Positions 38,734 to 47,434 of a stretch of DNA of 64,000 nucleotides are shown in pieces. The translations under genes were made by a program, and so were the position numbers. The notes under the pieces are model-generated. The model saw only the letters and a program-made list of their open reading frames with translations. It was not told where the DNA came from and did no database searches. Within the stretch, counting starts at the first letter, position 1. Every line of letters begins with the position of its first letter. The stretch comes from Hymenobacter norwichensis DSM 15439 (lineage in GTDB: Bacteria > Bacteroidota > Bacteroidia > Cytophagales > Hymenobacteraceae): positions 1 to 64,000 of the forward strand of contig NZ_ATVL01000011.1 in the NCBI RefSeq assembly GCF_000420705.1, given 5' to 3'.

Positions 38734-39927
38734 TTATTTCAGTAATTTCTCTTCTGGGCGAAGCTCTACTACGGGTGGCTCTACGGTAGGCGGGCAGTTC
38801 TGCTGTTGGGCGGCGGCGGCGTATAAGTACCCAAACCGCAACGCACGCTGAAAAAACTCACAGGCGGCGGGGGCGTTGCCTTCCCGCTGCGCTATTCGCC
38901 CCAGCAGAAAGTGCACTTGCCCGTTATTCGGGCTTGCTTCCAGTACCTGCCGATAGTCTTGGCGGGCTAACAGCAGTTCATCGAGCTTGTAGTACGCCAG
39001 CCCCCGATACGTGAGGTATTTCACCGGCAGCGGCTTGCCGGCGGTGGTGCGTTGGCGCAGCCCCACCGAAAGATCGTGAATGGCCTTCTCAAACTGCTGC
39101 TGCTCAAACAGCCGCAGGGCCCCGCGCGTCAGCCAGGCACCGCTTTGTGTGGAGTCTATTGTGACCGAGGAAGTTAGGCTCCGCTCGGCATTGGCAATCT
39201 GCCCCATTTCCGACTGACATTGTCCTAGTCGATACAGCAAGGTGGCTTGGTCTGGTTTCGACTCGGTTTCGCGCAGGGCGGCGGTGTAATCGAGGGTAGC
39301 TTGCTCGTAGTTGCGGTTGACTAGCTGCTCAATCTCGCCGCGCCGCGTTAGGGCTTCTTTGTACGTGGCTTTGAAATGCAGGGCTTCCGAGAAATAGGCG
39401 TGGGCCGTTTCCCACTTTCGGCGGCTGTAGGCCCGTAGGCCATCCTCATAGTTGCTTACGGCCGTTACGTGGTCCATCACCACTTTTACGGTTCCCATGA
39501 AGAGCAGCAGCGCCGCCAAGAACCCAAAGGTCAGCAGGTAGTCGCGCCGCGTAAACCGGCGTTGTTTCGGGATATTGCGGTAGTACCGCTCGGCCGAGCC
39601 AGCAGGGCGACGGGTGCGTAGCGGAGCCGGGGGCGGCATGGGCACGCCGTAGATGTGCTGGCCCTGGGGCCGGTACTCCTGTTGCCGCTGCGCCTCGGCG
39701 GCACGCTGCTCGGCTTGCCGCAGCTGGTAGTCGTAGGCGGCGCGCCGGGCCGGGTCGCCGAGAATCTGATAGGCTACAGCTACGGCTTTGAACCGCTCTT
39801 CATATATAGGGCTACCGCCGTGCTTATCCGGATGCAACTGCACCGCCAACTTCTTATATGCTAGCTTGATAGCAAGAGCCGTGGCAGTAGTCGGTACTCC
39901 AAGAACTTGATAATGATTCTGACTCAA
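38734..39927 (-). CDS. DnaJ-domain membrane protein with TPR repeats
   Basis: The 397-residue protein opens with a J domain (NHYQVLGVPTT ... QLHPDKHGG with the HPD motif, to about residue 70). A Gln/Arg-rich linker follows, one membrane helix (about 130-150, YLLTFGFLAALLLFMGTV), and several TPR-like units to the end. It should recruit DnaK at the membrane and hold a client by its TPR part. Which side the TPR part faces is unclear. No ATG is available: I prefer the TTG at 39927 (MSQNHYQVLGV); a TTG at 39969 gives 14 more residues. Confidence 0.85.
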   Translation of the reverse strand: MSQNHYQVLGVPTTATALAIKLAYKKLAVQLHPDKHGGSPIYEERFKAVAVAYQILGDPARRAAYDYQLRQAEQRAAEAQRQQEYRPQGQHIYGVPMPPPAPLRTRRPAGSAERYYRNIPKQRRFTRRDYLLTFGFLAALLLFMGTVKVVMDHVTAVSNYEDGLRAYSRRKWETAHAYFSEALHFKATYKEALTRRGEIEQLVNRNYEQATLDYTAALRETESKPDQATLLYRLGQCQSEMGQIANAERSLTSSVTIDSTQSGAWLTRGALRLFEQQQFEKAIHDLSVGLRQRTTAGKPLPVKYLTYRGLAYYKLDELLLARQDYRQVLEASPNNGQVHFLLGRIAQREGNAPAACEFFQRALRFGYLYAAAAQQQNCPPTVEPPVVELRPEEKLLK

Positions 39928-40075
39928 GGGACGATGATAGTACGTAAAAGTACGGCAGATTTCAGACAAGAAGCTGCCTTTCCCGTATGAATGTGCTAGC
40001 CGAAAACTGGGCTCCGGCAGCTGTTTTCGAAACTTACTTTGCTAACACGATTTTCCGCAAATCTTCTCTTTCCAT

Positions 40076-40462
40076 ATGAGCCTTTTCAACGACGAAGACG
40101 ACTCAACGAAAACATCCCGCACCGATAATATCTTCGGCAACCTGAAAGGCTACCTCGATACGCGTATCGATTTGGTGCGCCTGGAGGCCCAGGAAAAAGT
40201 GAAAGCCGGCTTCATTGGTACGCTGCACGGCGTGTCGATGGCTGCCATCGGGCTGATGTTTTTTATCTTCCTGAACCTGTTCGTGGCGTTACTGCTCAAC
40301 GATGTGCTCGACAGCGCGTATTGGGGCTTCGGCATTGTAGCGGCGTTTTATCTGGTGCTGCTTATCATCTTTGCAGTAGGCGTTGATAAGAAGCTGTTCC
40401 AAGGCCTGGCCGACAAGATGCTGAACAACACGATTTACAAATCCGATAAACGTCAAGCCTAA
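40076..40462 (+). CDS. phage-holin-superfamily-III-like membrane protein
   Basis: The 128-residue protein has an N-terminal acidic tail, an amphipathic stretch (NLKGYLDTRIDLVRLEAQEKVK), two membrane helices (about 48-75 and 83-105) and a basic C-terminus. This matches the putative holin superfamily III/YqjE-like group, which in most bacteria is a stress-related membrane protein and not a phage holin. It is 6 bases upstream of another membrane gene, with GGGP synthase following by overlap, so the three form one operon. No phage genes are near. Confidence 0.8.
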   Translation: MSLFNDEDDSTKTSRTDNIFGNLKGYLDTRIDLVRLEAQEKVKAGFIGTLHGVSMAAIGLMFFIFLNLFVALLLNDVLDSAYWGFGIVAAFYLVLLIIFAVGVDKKLFQGLADKMLNNTIYKSDKRQA

Positions 40463-40468
40463 TCCGAC

Positions 40469-41224
40469 ATGGCCGAACCAACGAATCCTTTGTTCGAGGA
40501 CGAGAAAGAGTTTCTGGAGCGCCAGAAGCTGGAATATGAGCGCGCTTTGCTGGGCGAGGTAGAAGAAATAAAAGAGAAAACCCAGCAGATTGGCAAATAC
40601 GTGGCCATCGGCGCAGGTGTACTCACTGGGGTCTGGGCCCTGTCCAAACTGTTTGGCGGCAAAAAGAAATACCAGCCCCAACACGACCGAGAATTAGGTC
40701 CACGTCGCCGCCGTGCGGCGCGGGCGTTGCGCAAAACCACCGCGCCTGATGCTGACTTAGCCGTGGGCGACGACTTGGGCTTGGGTAGCCACGGCCACCA
40801 TAACGACCGGGGCGCGCAAGCTGCCGCATCAGAGCGGGCTCATATTGCCCCCGACGTATACCACACCGAAAGTGCCGACCTGGACACCGACCCGTTCCGC
40901 CCGCTTGGCTTCGATTCGCCGCGGCCAGTACCGGCCCGTAGCTACCAAAACCAGCAGCAATATGCCCCCAGCGACGATTCCGACAATGCTTCGTCTATCG
41001 TAGCTGATGCCTTTCGCTCGTTTTTGCAGTCTGATACTGGCAAGATGCTAGTAGCACAAGCCACGGCTGTATTGATGGCAGTGGTGGCTAAAAAAGTGGG
41101 AGAGTATTTGCCGATGTTCAAAAATCCCGACCTTGCAACCACTCCTTCGCAGGAGCCGGAAACCCGGGACATCGACTTCACTTACCACCACGACGACGCG
41201 CATGCGCCTCACCAGCCTCTATGA
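40469..41224 (+). CDS. hypothetical membrane-associated protein
   Basis: The 251-residue product has a charged helical N-terminus (about 1-40), one short membrane helix (YVAIGAGVLTGVWALSKLFGG), a long His/Asp/Arg-rich low-complexity middle, and a second hydrophobic segment near 190-215 (MLVAQATAVLMAVVAKKVGEYL). This pattern resembles proteins that accompany YqjE/ElaB-type membrane genes, but I do not recognise a defined family. It overlaps the next gene by 23 bases and follows the holin-like gene by 6 bases. Confidence 0.75.
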   Translation: MAEPTNPLFEDEKEFLERQKLEYERALLGEVEEIKEKTQQIGKYVAIGAGVLTGVWALSKLFGGKKKYQPQHDRELGPRRRRAARALRKTTAPDADLAVGDDLGLGSHGHHNDRGAQAAASERAHIAPDVYHTESADLDTDPFRPLGFDSPRPVPARSYQNQQQYAPSDDSDNASSIVADAFRSFLQSDTGKMLVAQATAVLMAVVAKKVGEYLPMFKNPDLATTPSQEPETRDIDFTYHHDDAHAPHQPL

Positions 41225-41966
41225 TGCTCTAACCGAACGCCGTAAGCACGGGCACAAGTCCTTGGCGGTTCTTCTGGACCCCGATAATCTGGATGAAGCC
41301 AGCTGCCAGCACATCGTTGAGTTGAGTGCGCAGCACGTAGTGGATTACTTTTTCGTGGGTGGCAGCTTGGTGATGACTTCTCATCAGGCTGCCCTCATTC
41401 GTTTATTGAAGAGCCGTTCGGCGGTGCCAGTGCTGCTTTTCCCGAGCCACAGTTTGCACCTCGATTCGCAGGCTGATGGTATCTTGCTCCTGTCCCTGAT
41501 TTCGGGTCGCAACCCCGATTTCCTGATTGGTCAGCACGTAGTGGCCGCACCGCTGTTGCGCCAAAGCAACCTGGAGATTCTGCCTACCGGCTACATGCTG
41601 GTGGATACTGGCCGCCAGACCACCGCCAGCTACATGAGCGGTACCACACCCCTCCCTCACGACAAGCCTACTATTGCCGCCTGCACGGCTATGGCCGGCG
41701 AAATGCTGGGCCTCCGCCTTATGTACCTTGATGGTGGCAGCGGCGCCCAGCACCCCGTTTCACCCGCCATGATTCAGGCCGTGCGGCAAGCCGTAGAAAC
41801 GCCCATCATCGTCGGCGGCGGCATCAACACCATAGAGAAAGCACACAACGCCCTCATAGCCGGAGCCGACGTAGTGGTTATCGGCAACCAGATTGAAAAA
41901 GACCCTGACTTTCTAGGACAGATTTCGAAAGCCGTGCAAAGCTTCAATCAGGTCGGCGTGTTATAA
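41202..41966 (+). CDS. geranylgeranylglyceryl/heptaprenylglyceryl phosphate synthase family protein
   Basis: The 254-residue TIM-barrel enzyme joins a polyprenyl diphosphate to sn-glycerol-1-phosphate, the first step of ether-lipid synthesis. Motifs seen are LAVLLDPDNL, DYFFVGGSLVM, VLLFPSHS, LPTGYMLVDTG, RLMYLDGGSGA and PIIVGGGINT, with phosphate-binding glycines in the last two. GGGP synthases are archaeal, but a bacterial branch including Bacteroidota exists. The ATG at 41202 lies inside the upstream gene, 23 bases before its stop, suggesting coupled translation. Chain-length specificity cannot be told. Confidence 0.9.
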   Translation: MRLTSLYDALTERRKHGHKSLAVLLDPDNLDEASCQHIVELSAQHVVDYFFVGGSLVMTSHQAALIRLLKSRSAVPVLLFPSHSLHLDSQADGILLLSLISGRNPDFLIGQHVVAAPLLRQSNLEILPTGYMLVDTGRQTTASYMSGTTPLPHDKPTIAACTAMAGEMLGLRLMYLDGGSGAQHPVSPAMIQAVRQAVETPIIVGGGINTIEKAHNALIAGADVVVIGNQIEKDPDFLGQISKAVQSFNQVGVL

Positions 41967-41994
41967 GCCTGTACCCGTAGTAGCACCCGAAAGC

Positions 41995-42034
41995 AAAAGC
42001 CCCGTGCCGCCAGTTAAGGCAGCACGGGGCTTTT
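41995..42034 (+). terminator. intrinsic terminator of the holin-like/GGGP operon
   Basis: AAAAGCCCCGTGC (41995-42007) pairs with GCACGGGGCTTTT (42022-42034), and the stem ends in T residues. It sits 28 bases after the GGGP synthase stop and between convergent genes. Confidence 0.9.
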
Positions 42035-42066
42035 CAGTAAGCTGAAGCTAACCCAGCCGAAGCGGA

Positions 42067-42990
42067 TTAGATGTTCATGGCCGACTCACGGCGGCGCATT
42101 TTACCAGCCGGAATACCGAACATCATCTTGAAGCGGCGGCAGAAATAAGCGGTGTCTTTGTAGCCCACTTCTTTCCCGATGTCGCGGATGCTTTTCTTGG
42201 TGGTGCGCAACAGGAACACGGCGCGCTCCATCCGCTGGTATTCGATGTAGTCTTGGGGGTTGATGCCGGTCAGCATCTTGAAGTACTGACCTACATAGTC
42301 CTCGCTCACGTTGGCCACGTTGCTGAGTACTTTGTTGGACAAGTCGCCACCGATGTTCTCCTTAATGTAGTTGAACAGATCGATGAGGCGCGGATCTTTG
42401 AAGTAAGTGCTGTTGGTAGCCAGTTGCTCCACGAACATCTTGTTCTTGAGGATATAGCGCACGATTTCCACCACAATATTTTCGGTGTAAATCGTAATCA
42501 GCCGCTCGCGGCCGGGCAACTCCTGCAAGCTCTCCTCTACCACCTTAATGATGAGGTTACCCAGCTTGGAGTTGTTGGCAATCAGGAACGCCGGCACGTC
42601 CAACGACGCGAAGAAGTTCACCGAATCGAACACTTTAGCTTCGAAGCTCACGAAAGAGTGGCTCTCCTCAGCATCGCCAATTAGGTCGAGGTCGGAGTTG
42701 GAATGGAAAAACTTGTCTTTATTACTAATCAGGTCGTCATTGGTGATGACCTTACCTGTTGATCCTCCGTAGTTTACCTTAGTTGCGCGGCCACCAGGAA
42801 TGAAGAGCATTTCGCCTTCTTCCACTACCTGCTCTTCTTCGCCGAAGGTGATACGGCCCTTGTGCAACAGGATAAGATTGTTGCCTACGTCATAGTTATT
42901 GCGAACTGTAAAGGGCTGTTGTAGCACCAGATTCTTCGCTTTGATGTATCTCACACCAAGCGATTCTATCACTTTATTATAATCTTCCAT
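42067..42990 (-). CDS. AraC-family transcriptional regulator
   Basis: The 307-residue protein has an N-terminal cupin-like sensor (about 20-90, LLHKGRITFGEEEQVVEEGEMLFIPGG) and a C-terminal AraC DNA-binding domain (about 205-300). Two helix-turn-helix units appear: LSNVANVSEDYVGQYFKMLTG and IRDIGKEVGYKDTAYFCRRFK, then the FGIPAGKMRR end. The linker is longer than usual and well conserved in look. The ligand and targets are unknown. It lies between convergent and codirectional genes and has no evident operon. Confidence 0.9.
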   Translation of the reverse strand: MEDYNKVIESLGVRYIKAKNLVLQQPFTVRNNYDVGNNLILLHKGRITFGEEEQVVEEGEMLFIPGGRATKVNYGGSTGKVITNDDLISNKDKFFHSNSDLDLIGDAEESHSFVSFEAKVFDSVNFFASLDVPAFLIANNSKLGNLIIKVVEESLQELPGRERLITIYTENIVVEIVRYILKNKMFVEQLATNSTYFKDPRLIDLFNYIKENIGGDLSNKVLSNVANVSEDYVGQYFKMLTGINPQDYIEYQRMERAVFLLRTTKKSIRDIGKEVGYKDTAYFCRRFKMMFGIPAGKMRRRESAMNI

Positions 42991-43084
42991 TGGACTAGGG
43001 GTGGTTGTGGTCTTAGATTATCCAAGGACGCGGAGCGGCCTAGCTGATGTAATGCAAATTAAGATATAAAAATTCACAAAAACG

Positions 43085-43113
43085 AAAACCCAGCCAAATA
43101 TTGACTGGGTTTT
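43085..43113 (-). terminator. terminator of the acyl-CoA dehydrogenase gene
   Basis: AAAACCCAG (43085-43093) pairs with CTGGGTTTT (43105-43113). On the minus strand, after the stem, the transcript runs into a T-rich stretch. It lies 34 bases beyond the stop of the dehydrogenase gene. Confidence 0.75.
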
Positions 43114-43146
43114 GTGCAACAAATCCATCTTTTAGGCTACTCGCGT

Positions 43147-44307
43147 CTATTTTAGGATTTCCCGCGAGATTACAATTTTCTGAATTTCAGAGGTTCCCTC
43201 GTAAATCTGCGTGATTTTGGCGTCACGCATCATGCGCTCCACGTGGTACTCCTTTACAAAGCCGTAGCCCCCATGAATCTGGACGGCTTCTACGGCGGTA
43301 TCCATGGCTACTTTGGAAGCAAACAGCTTGGCCATGGCGCCTGATTTGGCATAATCCTGGTGCATGTCTTTATCATACGCGGCTTGCAGGCATAGCAAGC
43401 GGGCGGCGTCAATGTTAGTTGCCATATCGGCCAGCTTGAACTGGATGGCCTGATGCTGCGAAATCGGCACCCCAAACGCCTTGCGCTCTTTGGCGTACTT
43501 CAACGACAACTCATAGGCGCCGGAGGCAATACCTAGCGCCTGCGAGGCAATACCAATGCGGCCACCGGCCAGCACCTGCATAGCAAACTTGAACCCGAAG
43601 CCGTCTTCGCCGATGCGGTTCTCTTTGGGCACCTTCACATCGTTGAACATCAACGAGCAAGTATCAGAACCCCGAATGCCTAGCTTGTTTTCCTTGGGGC
43701 CAGTCTGGAAACCATCCATGCCTTTCTCTACAATCAGCACGTTGATGCCGCGGTGCTTAAGTTCGGGGTTGGTTTGGGCAATAACTAGGTACACCGAAGC
43801 CGTAGTACCGTTAGTAATCCAGTTTTTGGTACCATTCAGCAGGTAATAGTCGCCTTTGTCTTCGGCGGTGGTGCGCTGGCTGGTAGCATCCGAACCGGCT
43901 TCCGGCTCCGACAGGGCAAAAGCGCCGATAATGGCTCCCGACGTCAGGCCGGGCAGATACTTCTGCTTCTGCTCTTCGGTGCCGTACTTCTCCAGGCCCC
44001 AGCAAACCAACGAGTTGTTTACTGACATAATAACCGAGCAGGAAGCATCTACCTTGGAAATTTCTTCCATAGCCAGCACGTAGCTTACGGTGTCCATGCC
44101 GCCGCCACCATATTCGGGGCTCACCATCATGCCCATAAAGCCCAGCTCGCCCATCTTCTTAACCTGCTCGGCTGGAAACTTCTGGTGTTCGTCCCGCTCG
44201 ATTACACCAGCCCAAAGTTCGGACTGCGCAAAGTCGCGCGCGGCGGCCTGCACGGCCAGTTGCTCTTCAGTGAGCTGGAAAATAGAGGATTGGGTGGTAG
44301 TGAGCAT
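43147..44307 (-). CDS. acyl-CoA dehydrogenase
   Basis: The 386-residue flavoenzyme makes the alpha-beta double bond of acyl-CoA in beta-oxidation or branched amino-acid breakdown. Motifs are GAFALSEPEAGSD, NGTKNWITNG, the FAD loop GRIGIASQALG, QIHGGYGFVKEYHVERMMRD and the catalytic Glu in QIYEGTSEIQKIVI. Length and order are those of short/medium-chain acyl-CoA dehydrogenases. Chain-length choice cannot be told by eye. It is monocistronic with its own terminator. Confidence 0.95.
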   Translation of the reverse strand: MLTTTQSSIFQLTEEQLAVQAAARDFAQSELWAGVIERDEHQKFPAEQVKKMGELGFMGMMVSPEYGGGGMDTVSYVLAMEEISKVDASCSVIMSVNNSLVCWGLEKYGTEEQKQKYLPGLTSGAIIGAFALSEPEAGSDATSQRTTAEDKGDYYLLNGTKNWITNGTTASVYLVIAQTNPELKHRGINVLIVEKGMDGFQTGPKENKLGIRGSDTCSLMFNDVKVPKENRIGEDGFGFKFAMQVLAGGRIGIASQALGIASGAYELSLKYAKERKAFGVPISQHQAIQFKLADMATNIDAARLLCLQAAYDKDMHQDYAKSGAMAKLFASKVAMDTAVEAVQIHGGYGFVKEYHVERMMRDAKITQIYEGTSEIQKIVISREILK

Positions 44308-44494
44308 GAGAGTGGGAATTTGCCAGTTGCCTGGGATGGAACGGTGGTAATTTTTGCACGAATTTACGCGGCATACAGCATAGATTCGTGGAAGCCATTA
44401 TTTTTTATCGGAACCTGTAATTGCAGATTTACCTATCAGCAGGTTAAGCGAAAAAGTGGCCGGAACGTTTCAAACAATGCGCAGTACCCAACAA

Positions 44495-44529
44495 AAAAGC
44501 CGCCGCTCCAACTTGAAGCGGCGGCTTTT
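44495..44529 (-). terminator. terminator of the zinc peptidase gene
   Basis: AAAAGCCGCCGCT (44495-44507) pairs with AGCGGCGGCTTTT (44517-44529). On the minus strand the stem is followed by six T residues, 25 bases past the peptidase stop. Confidence 0.9.
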
Positions 44530-44553
44530 CTGAGAAAGTACTTGCAGAGACTA

Positions 44554-45252
44554 CTAGCGCCGGTCGCGGCTACCCATGAAGATGCTCACATAGTACAGCA
44601 GCGTGGCCAAGGAGCTAAGCGCCGCTACAACATACGTCATGGCAGCCCACCACAGTGCGTCTTTGGCCATGGCGTGCTCCTGCGGCGTTACAATACCACG
44701 CTTGTCTATCCAGGCTAGAGCGCGCTTGGAGGCATCAAACTCAACGGGCAGCGTGACGAATGAGAAAATAGTAGTGAGCGAGAACAGCACGATACCAACT
44801 CCCAGTGGAATCAGAGTGGTTTTAATCATCAGCACACCCGCCAGCAGAATCCAGGGCATGAAGCGCGACACGTTGCTCAAGGCCGGCACCATAGCCGACC
44901 GGAATTGCAGCGCGGCATAGGCCGTGGCGTGCTGCACAGCGTGGCCGCACTCGTGAGCGGCCACAGCAGCAGCTGAAGCACTGCGCTCGGCATACACCGA
45001 TTCGCTGAGATTCACGGTTTTGTCGGCGGGGTTGTAGTGGTCGGTCAGGCGGCCTTCGGTGCTGATAACCCGCACGTCGGTAATTCCGTGGTCGGCCAGC
45101 ATTAGCTCAGCAATCTGCTTGCCCGACAGGTTGGACTGCAAGCCGATCTGCGAATACTTCTCGAACTTGCTGCGCAAGCGCCACTGAATGAACCAACTAA
45201 CCAGCATCGCCAAGATGACGATGAAGTAAATGGGACTCGAATTGTAGTACAT
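44554..45252 (-). CDS. YugP-like zinc metallopeptidase
   Basis: The 232-residue integral membrane protein belongs to the neutral zinc metallopeptidase family 2 (YugP). It has an N-terminal membrane helix, the zinc site HECGHAVQHA (the HExxH variant HECGH), two or three more helices around 120-170 and near the C-terminus, and the YLNWID-like LPVEFDASKRALAWID block of the family. Physiological substrates are unknown. It precedes the heptose adenylyltransferase and flippase genes on the same strand, but 87 bases separate them. Confidence 0.9.
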   Translation of the reverse strand: MYYNSSPIYFIVILAMLVSWFIQWRLRSKFEKYSQIGLQSNLSGKQIAELMLADHGITDVRVISTEGRLTDHYNPADKTVNLSESVYAERSASAAAVAAHECGHAVQHATAYAALQFRSAMVPALSNVSRFMPWILLAGVLMIKTTLIPLGVGIVLFSLTTIFSFVTLPVEFDASKRALAWIDKRGIVTPQEHAMAKDALWWAAMTYVVAALSSLATLLYYVSIFMGSRDRR

Positions 45253-45339
45253 GGACGTTTCTGGTTTTTAGTTTCTGGCGGCTGCTTGTCCTGCCTCCGG
45301 AAGTGCGGCCTTTGCAGGCAACAAACCAGAAACAGGTAG

Positions 45340-45822
45340 CTAGCCTCCCTTGAGAATACGCTCGACGATGCGCGTGGTGCTGTAGCCGGTCACCAATGGT
45401 ACGGTTAGCACCTGCCCACCGTTCTGTAACACCACTTCGTGGCCCACAATTCCACTGATTGCGTAGTCGTCGCCTTTCACTAGGATGTCGGGCACGGTGA
45501 CTTCAATCAGTGCGAGCGGGGTTTGTTCATCGAAGAGCACTACGGCATCCACAAACAAAAGAGAGGCCAGAATTCGGGTGCGTGACACTTCGTCCTGCAA
45601 GGGTCGGCCGGGCTTGAGGCAGCTCACCGAAGCGTCAGTATTCACACCTACCACCAGCACGTCGCCGAGGTGCCGGGCCTTCTCTAGGTAGTCTACGTGG
45701 CCAAGGTGTAGCAAATCAAAGCAGCCGTTGGTGAACACCACTTTGCGGCCCTCGGCTTTCCAGGCGGCTACCTGCGTCACCAAGGCAGGCCGGTCGTAAA
45801 TCTTGTCTTTACTCCACTGCAT
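45340..45822 (-). CDS. rfaE2: D-glycero-beta-D-manno-heptose 1-phosphate adenylyltransferase (RfaE2)
   Basis: The 160-residue protein is the stand-alone adenylyltransferase half of HldE, making ADP-heptose for lipopolysaccharide core. It has the nucleotidyltransferase motif NGCFDLLHLGHVDYL, then KPGRPLQDEVSRTRILASL and the C-terminal GYSTTRIVERI block. The kinase half is not in the window. The start overlaps the upstream flippase-like gene's stop by 14 bases, so the two are co-translated. Confidence 0.92.
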   Translation of the reverse strand: MQWSKDKIYDRPALVTQVAAWKAEGRKVVFTNGCFDLLHLGHVDYLEKARHLGDVLVVGVNTDASVSCLKPGRPLQDEVSRTRILASLLFVDAVVLFDEQTPLALIEVTVPDILVKGDDYAISGIVGHEVVLQNGGQVLTVPLVTGYSTTRIVERILKGG

Positions 45823-46861
45823 CGTTGGACATCGAAACGGCCATCGGGCTTAGGTCCAGCTGGCCTTTGCGGCCCGAGTTGGCCATGCTTACTAGAAAGC
45901 TGATGCCGCCCATCAGCACGACCAGCAGGGTTTGGGCGCCATGCACCACCAGCGCGTAGGCAATACCGGCTTCCATACTCACTCCATATGCCAGCAGCGT
46001 GGCCTGCACCATCACGTGAAACGGCCCAATGCCGCCAGCTACCGGCGCGGCCATACCAAAGGCCCCAAAGGTGAGTACAGCCAGCGCGGCCCGCAGGCCT
46101 AAGTCGTAGGTTTCAGGGAAGCAAAAGAAGGCTAGGTAATCCATGAGGTAGTATACCAGCCACGTGAAGAACGTGTGGAACAGGAACAAGCCCTTGTTTT
46201 CCATTTTCAGCACGCTGAACACGCCTGCCAGCAAGCCTTTCACCAGCGCCACAAACTTGTTGAACAGCTCGTTTTGCCGCAGCCGCTCCAGGTTGCGAAA
46301 AATCGTGTAGGCCACGCCCAGCAGTAGCAGCAACGCAATACCACCAGCAATAAGTAGCGGCGTGCGGTTGCGGGCCAGTGCGTCGTATTGCCCGCCTAGC
46401 ATCTTGTCGGTCACGAACGTCCAAAACCGGTTGAAGTCGAGCAGCAGCGTAGCGCTTAGTACGCTTAGCAGCACCAGCACGTCAATCACACGCTCGGTTA
46501 CCACCGTGCCCAATGCTACTTGCACCGGCACTTTACTGCTGCGCTGGAGTACCGAGCACCGGATTACTTCACCCATACGCGGCAACACCAGGTTGGCGAG
46601 GTAGCCTACCATCATGGCGTGGTACACGGCCCAATAACTAGGATTGTAGCCAGTAGGAGTAATCTGCATCCGCCAGCGGTAGGCCCGGCTGAAGTAGCCC
46701 ATGGCCGAAATCAGCACGGTGAGGCCCAGCCACCAATAGTTGGCACTGCGCATGTACTGTCCTACCCGGCTCAGATCCTGTCCCCGCAAGGCATACCACA
46801 TCAGGAGCCCCGATACAGCAAGCAGCAGGGCGTACTTCAAAACGGTTAGAAGGTGCTTCAC
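45809..46861 (-). CDS. lysylphosphatidylglycerol-synthase-TM/YbhN family membrane protein
   Basis: The 350-residue protein has about eight membrane helices and the UPF0104/LPG_synthase_TM pattern: YWAVYHAMMVGYLANLVLPRMGEVIRC, then AAPVAGGIGPFHVMVQATLLAYG. Members include flippase domains of MprF and lipid transport proteins. It overlaps rfaE2, and panD lies upstream, an arrangement I recall from other Bacteroidota. A role in moving a lipid or sugar-lipid across the inner membrane is likely but unproven. The start codon is GTG at 46861. Confidence 0.88.
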   Translation of the reverse strand: MKHLLTVLKYALLLAVSGLLMWYALRGQDLSRVGQYMRSANYWWLGLTVLISAMGYFSRAYRWRMQITPTGYNPSYWAVYHAMMVGYLANLVLPRMGEVIRCSVLQRSSKVPVQVALGTVVTERVIDVLVLLSVLSATLLLDFNRFWTFVTDKMLGGQYDALARNRTPLLIAGGIALLLLLGVAYTIFRNLERLRQNELFNKFVALVKGLLAGVFSVLKMENKGLFLFHTFFTWLVYYLMDYLAFFCFPETYDLGLRAALAVLTFGAFGMAAPVAGGIGPFHVMVQATLLAYGVSMEAGIAYALVVHGAQTLLVVLMGGISFLVSMANSGRKGQLDLSPMAVSMSNDAVE

Positions 46862-46963
46862 GAACGGTAATAATCAGCTGTCTATCGACGGTTGTAAATC
46901 CTATTTTTTCCTGAATAGAGGCAATATACAGGCATCAACCGAGAATGACCGCCAAAATGTAAG

Positions 46964-47311
46964 TTATACCAGGCGGTTGTGCTGGTCGGGGAAAACCAGC
47001 GTAGGCTTGTGTGCCCGCGCTTCCGCAAAGTCGATGAGGGCGTAGGAAAAGATGATAACGATGTCGCCGACGGCTACCCGCCGGGCTGCCGGACCGTTCA
47101 GGCAGATCATGCCCGAGCCCCGCTCTCCCCGAATGGTGTAGGTTTCGAAACGCTCCCCATTGTTCACGTTCACAATCGTCACCTTCTCGTTTTCCACCAT
47201 GTTGGCCGCGTCCAGCAGGTCCTCGTCGATGGTGACGCTCCCTACGTAGTGCAGTTCAGCCTGCGTGACCTTCGCCCGGTGAATCTTAGACTTTAAAACC
47301 TCGATGTGCAT
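46964..47311 (-). CDS. panD: aspartate 1-decarboxylase
   Basis: PanD makes beta-alanine from aspartate for pantothenate synthesis. The 115-residue pro-enzyme has the self-cleavage site YVGSVTIDED (cut between Gly and Ser to form the pyruvoyl group), LLDAANMVENEKVTIVN, and the NGPAARRVAVGD block. Length is normal. panC, the enzyme using beta-alanine, lies just upstream on the same strand. A near-consensus -7 element, TATCTTCG at 47339-47346 on the minus strand, lies 28 bases ahead of its ATG. Confidence 0.96.
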   Translation of the reverse strand: MHIEVLKSKIHRAKVTQAELHYVGSVTIDEDLLDAANMVENEKVTIVNVNNGERFETYTIRGERGSGMICLNGPAARRVAVGDIVIIFSYALIDFAEARAHKPTLVFPDQHNRLV

Positions 47312-47335
47312 TACAAAAGGGTAGGTTAGATAAGG

Positions 47336-47434
47336 GCACGAAGATACGTAAGGTGAAATGGTGAGTTGACGTTTTGGTTGCGTGAATAGTCACGTTGGAA
47401 CGTAAACCCACCATTTCGTACCTCACTATTTCAC
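47336..47434 (-). repeat. GTGAAATRGTGAG hairpin repeat carrying a promoter-like site (panC-panD gap)
   Basis: Arms 47355-47373 and 47399-47417 pair at 17 of 19 positions, with an inner CGTGA/TCACG hairpin. The word GTGAAATRGTGAG occurs at 47353-47365 (plus) and 47422-47434 (minus); the latter supplies the last codons and stop of panC. On the minus strand the repeat runs straight into TATCTTCG (47339-47346) ahead of panD. The gltX upstream region has the same layout. Confidence 0.65.

Noticed and set aside
40076..40462. Prophage remnant, from the holin-like protein
   Set aside because: No lysin, portal, integrase or tail gene is near; this family is mostly chromosomal membrane proteins.
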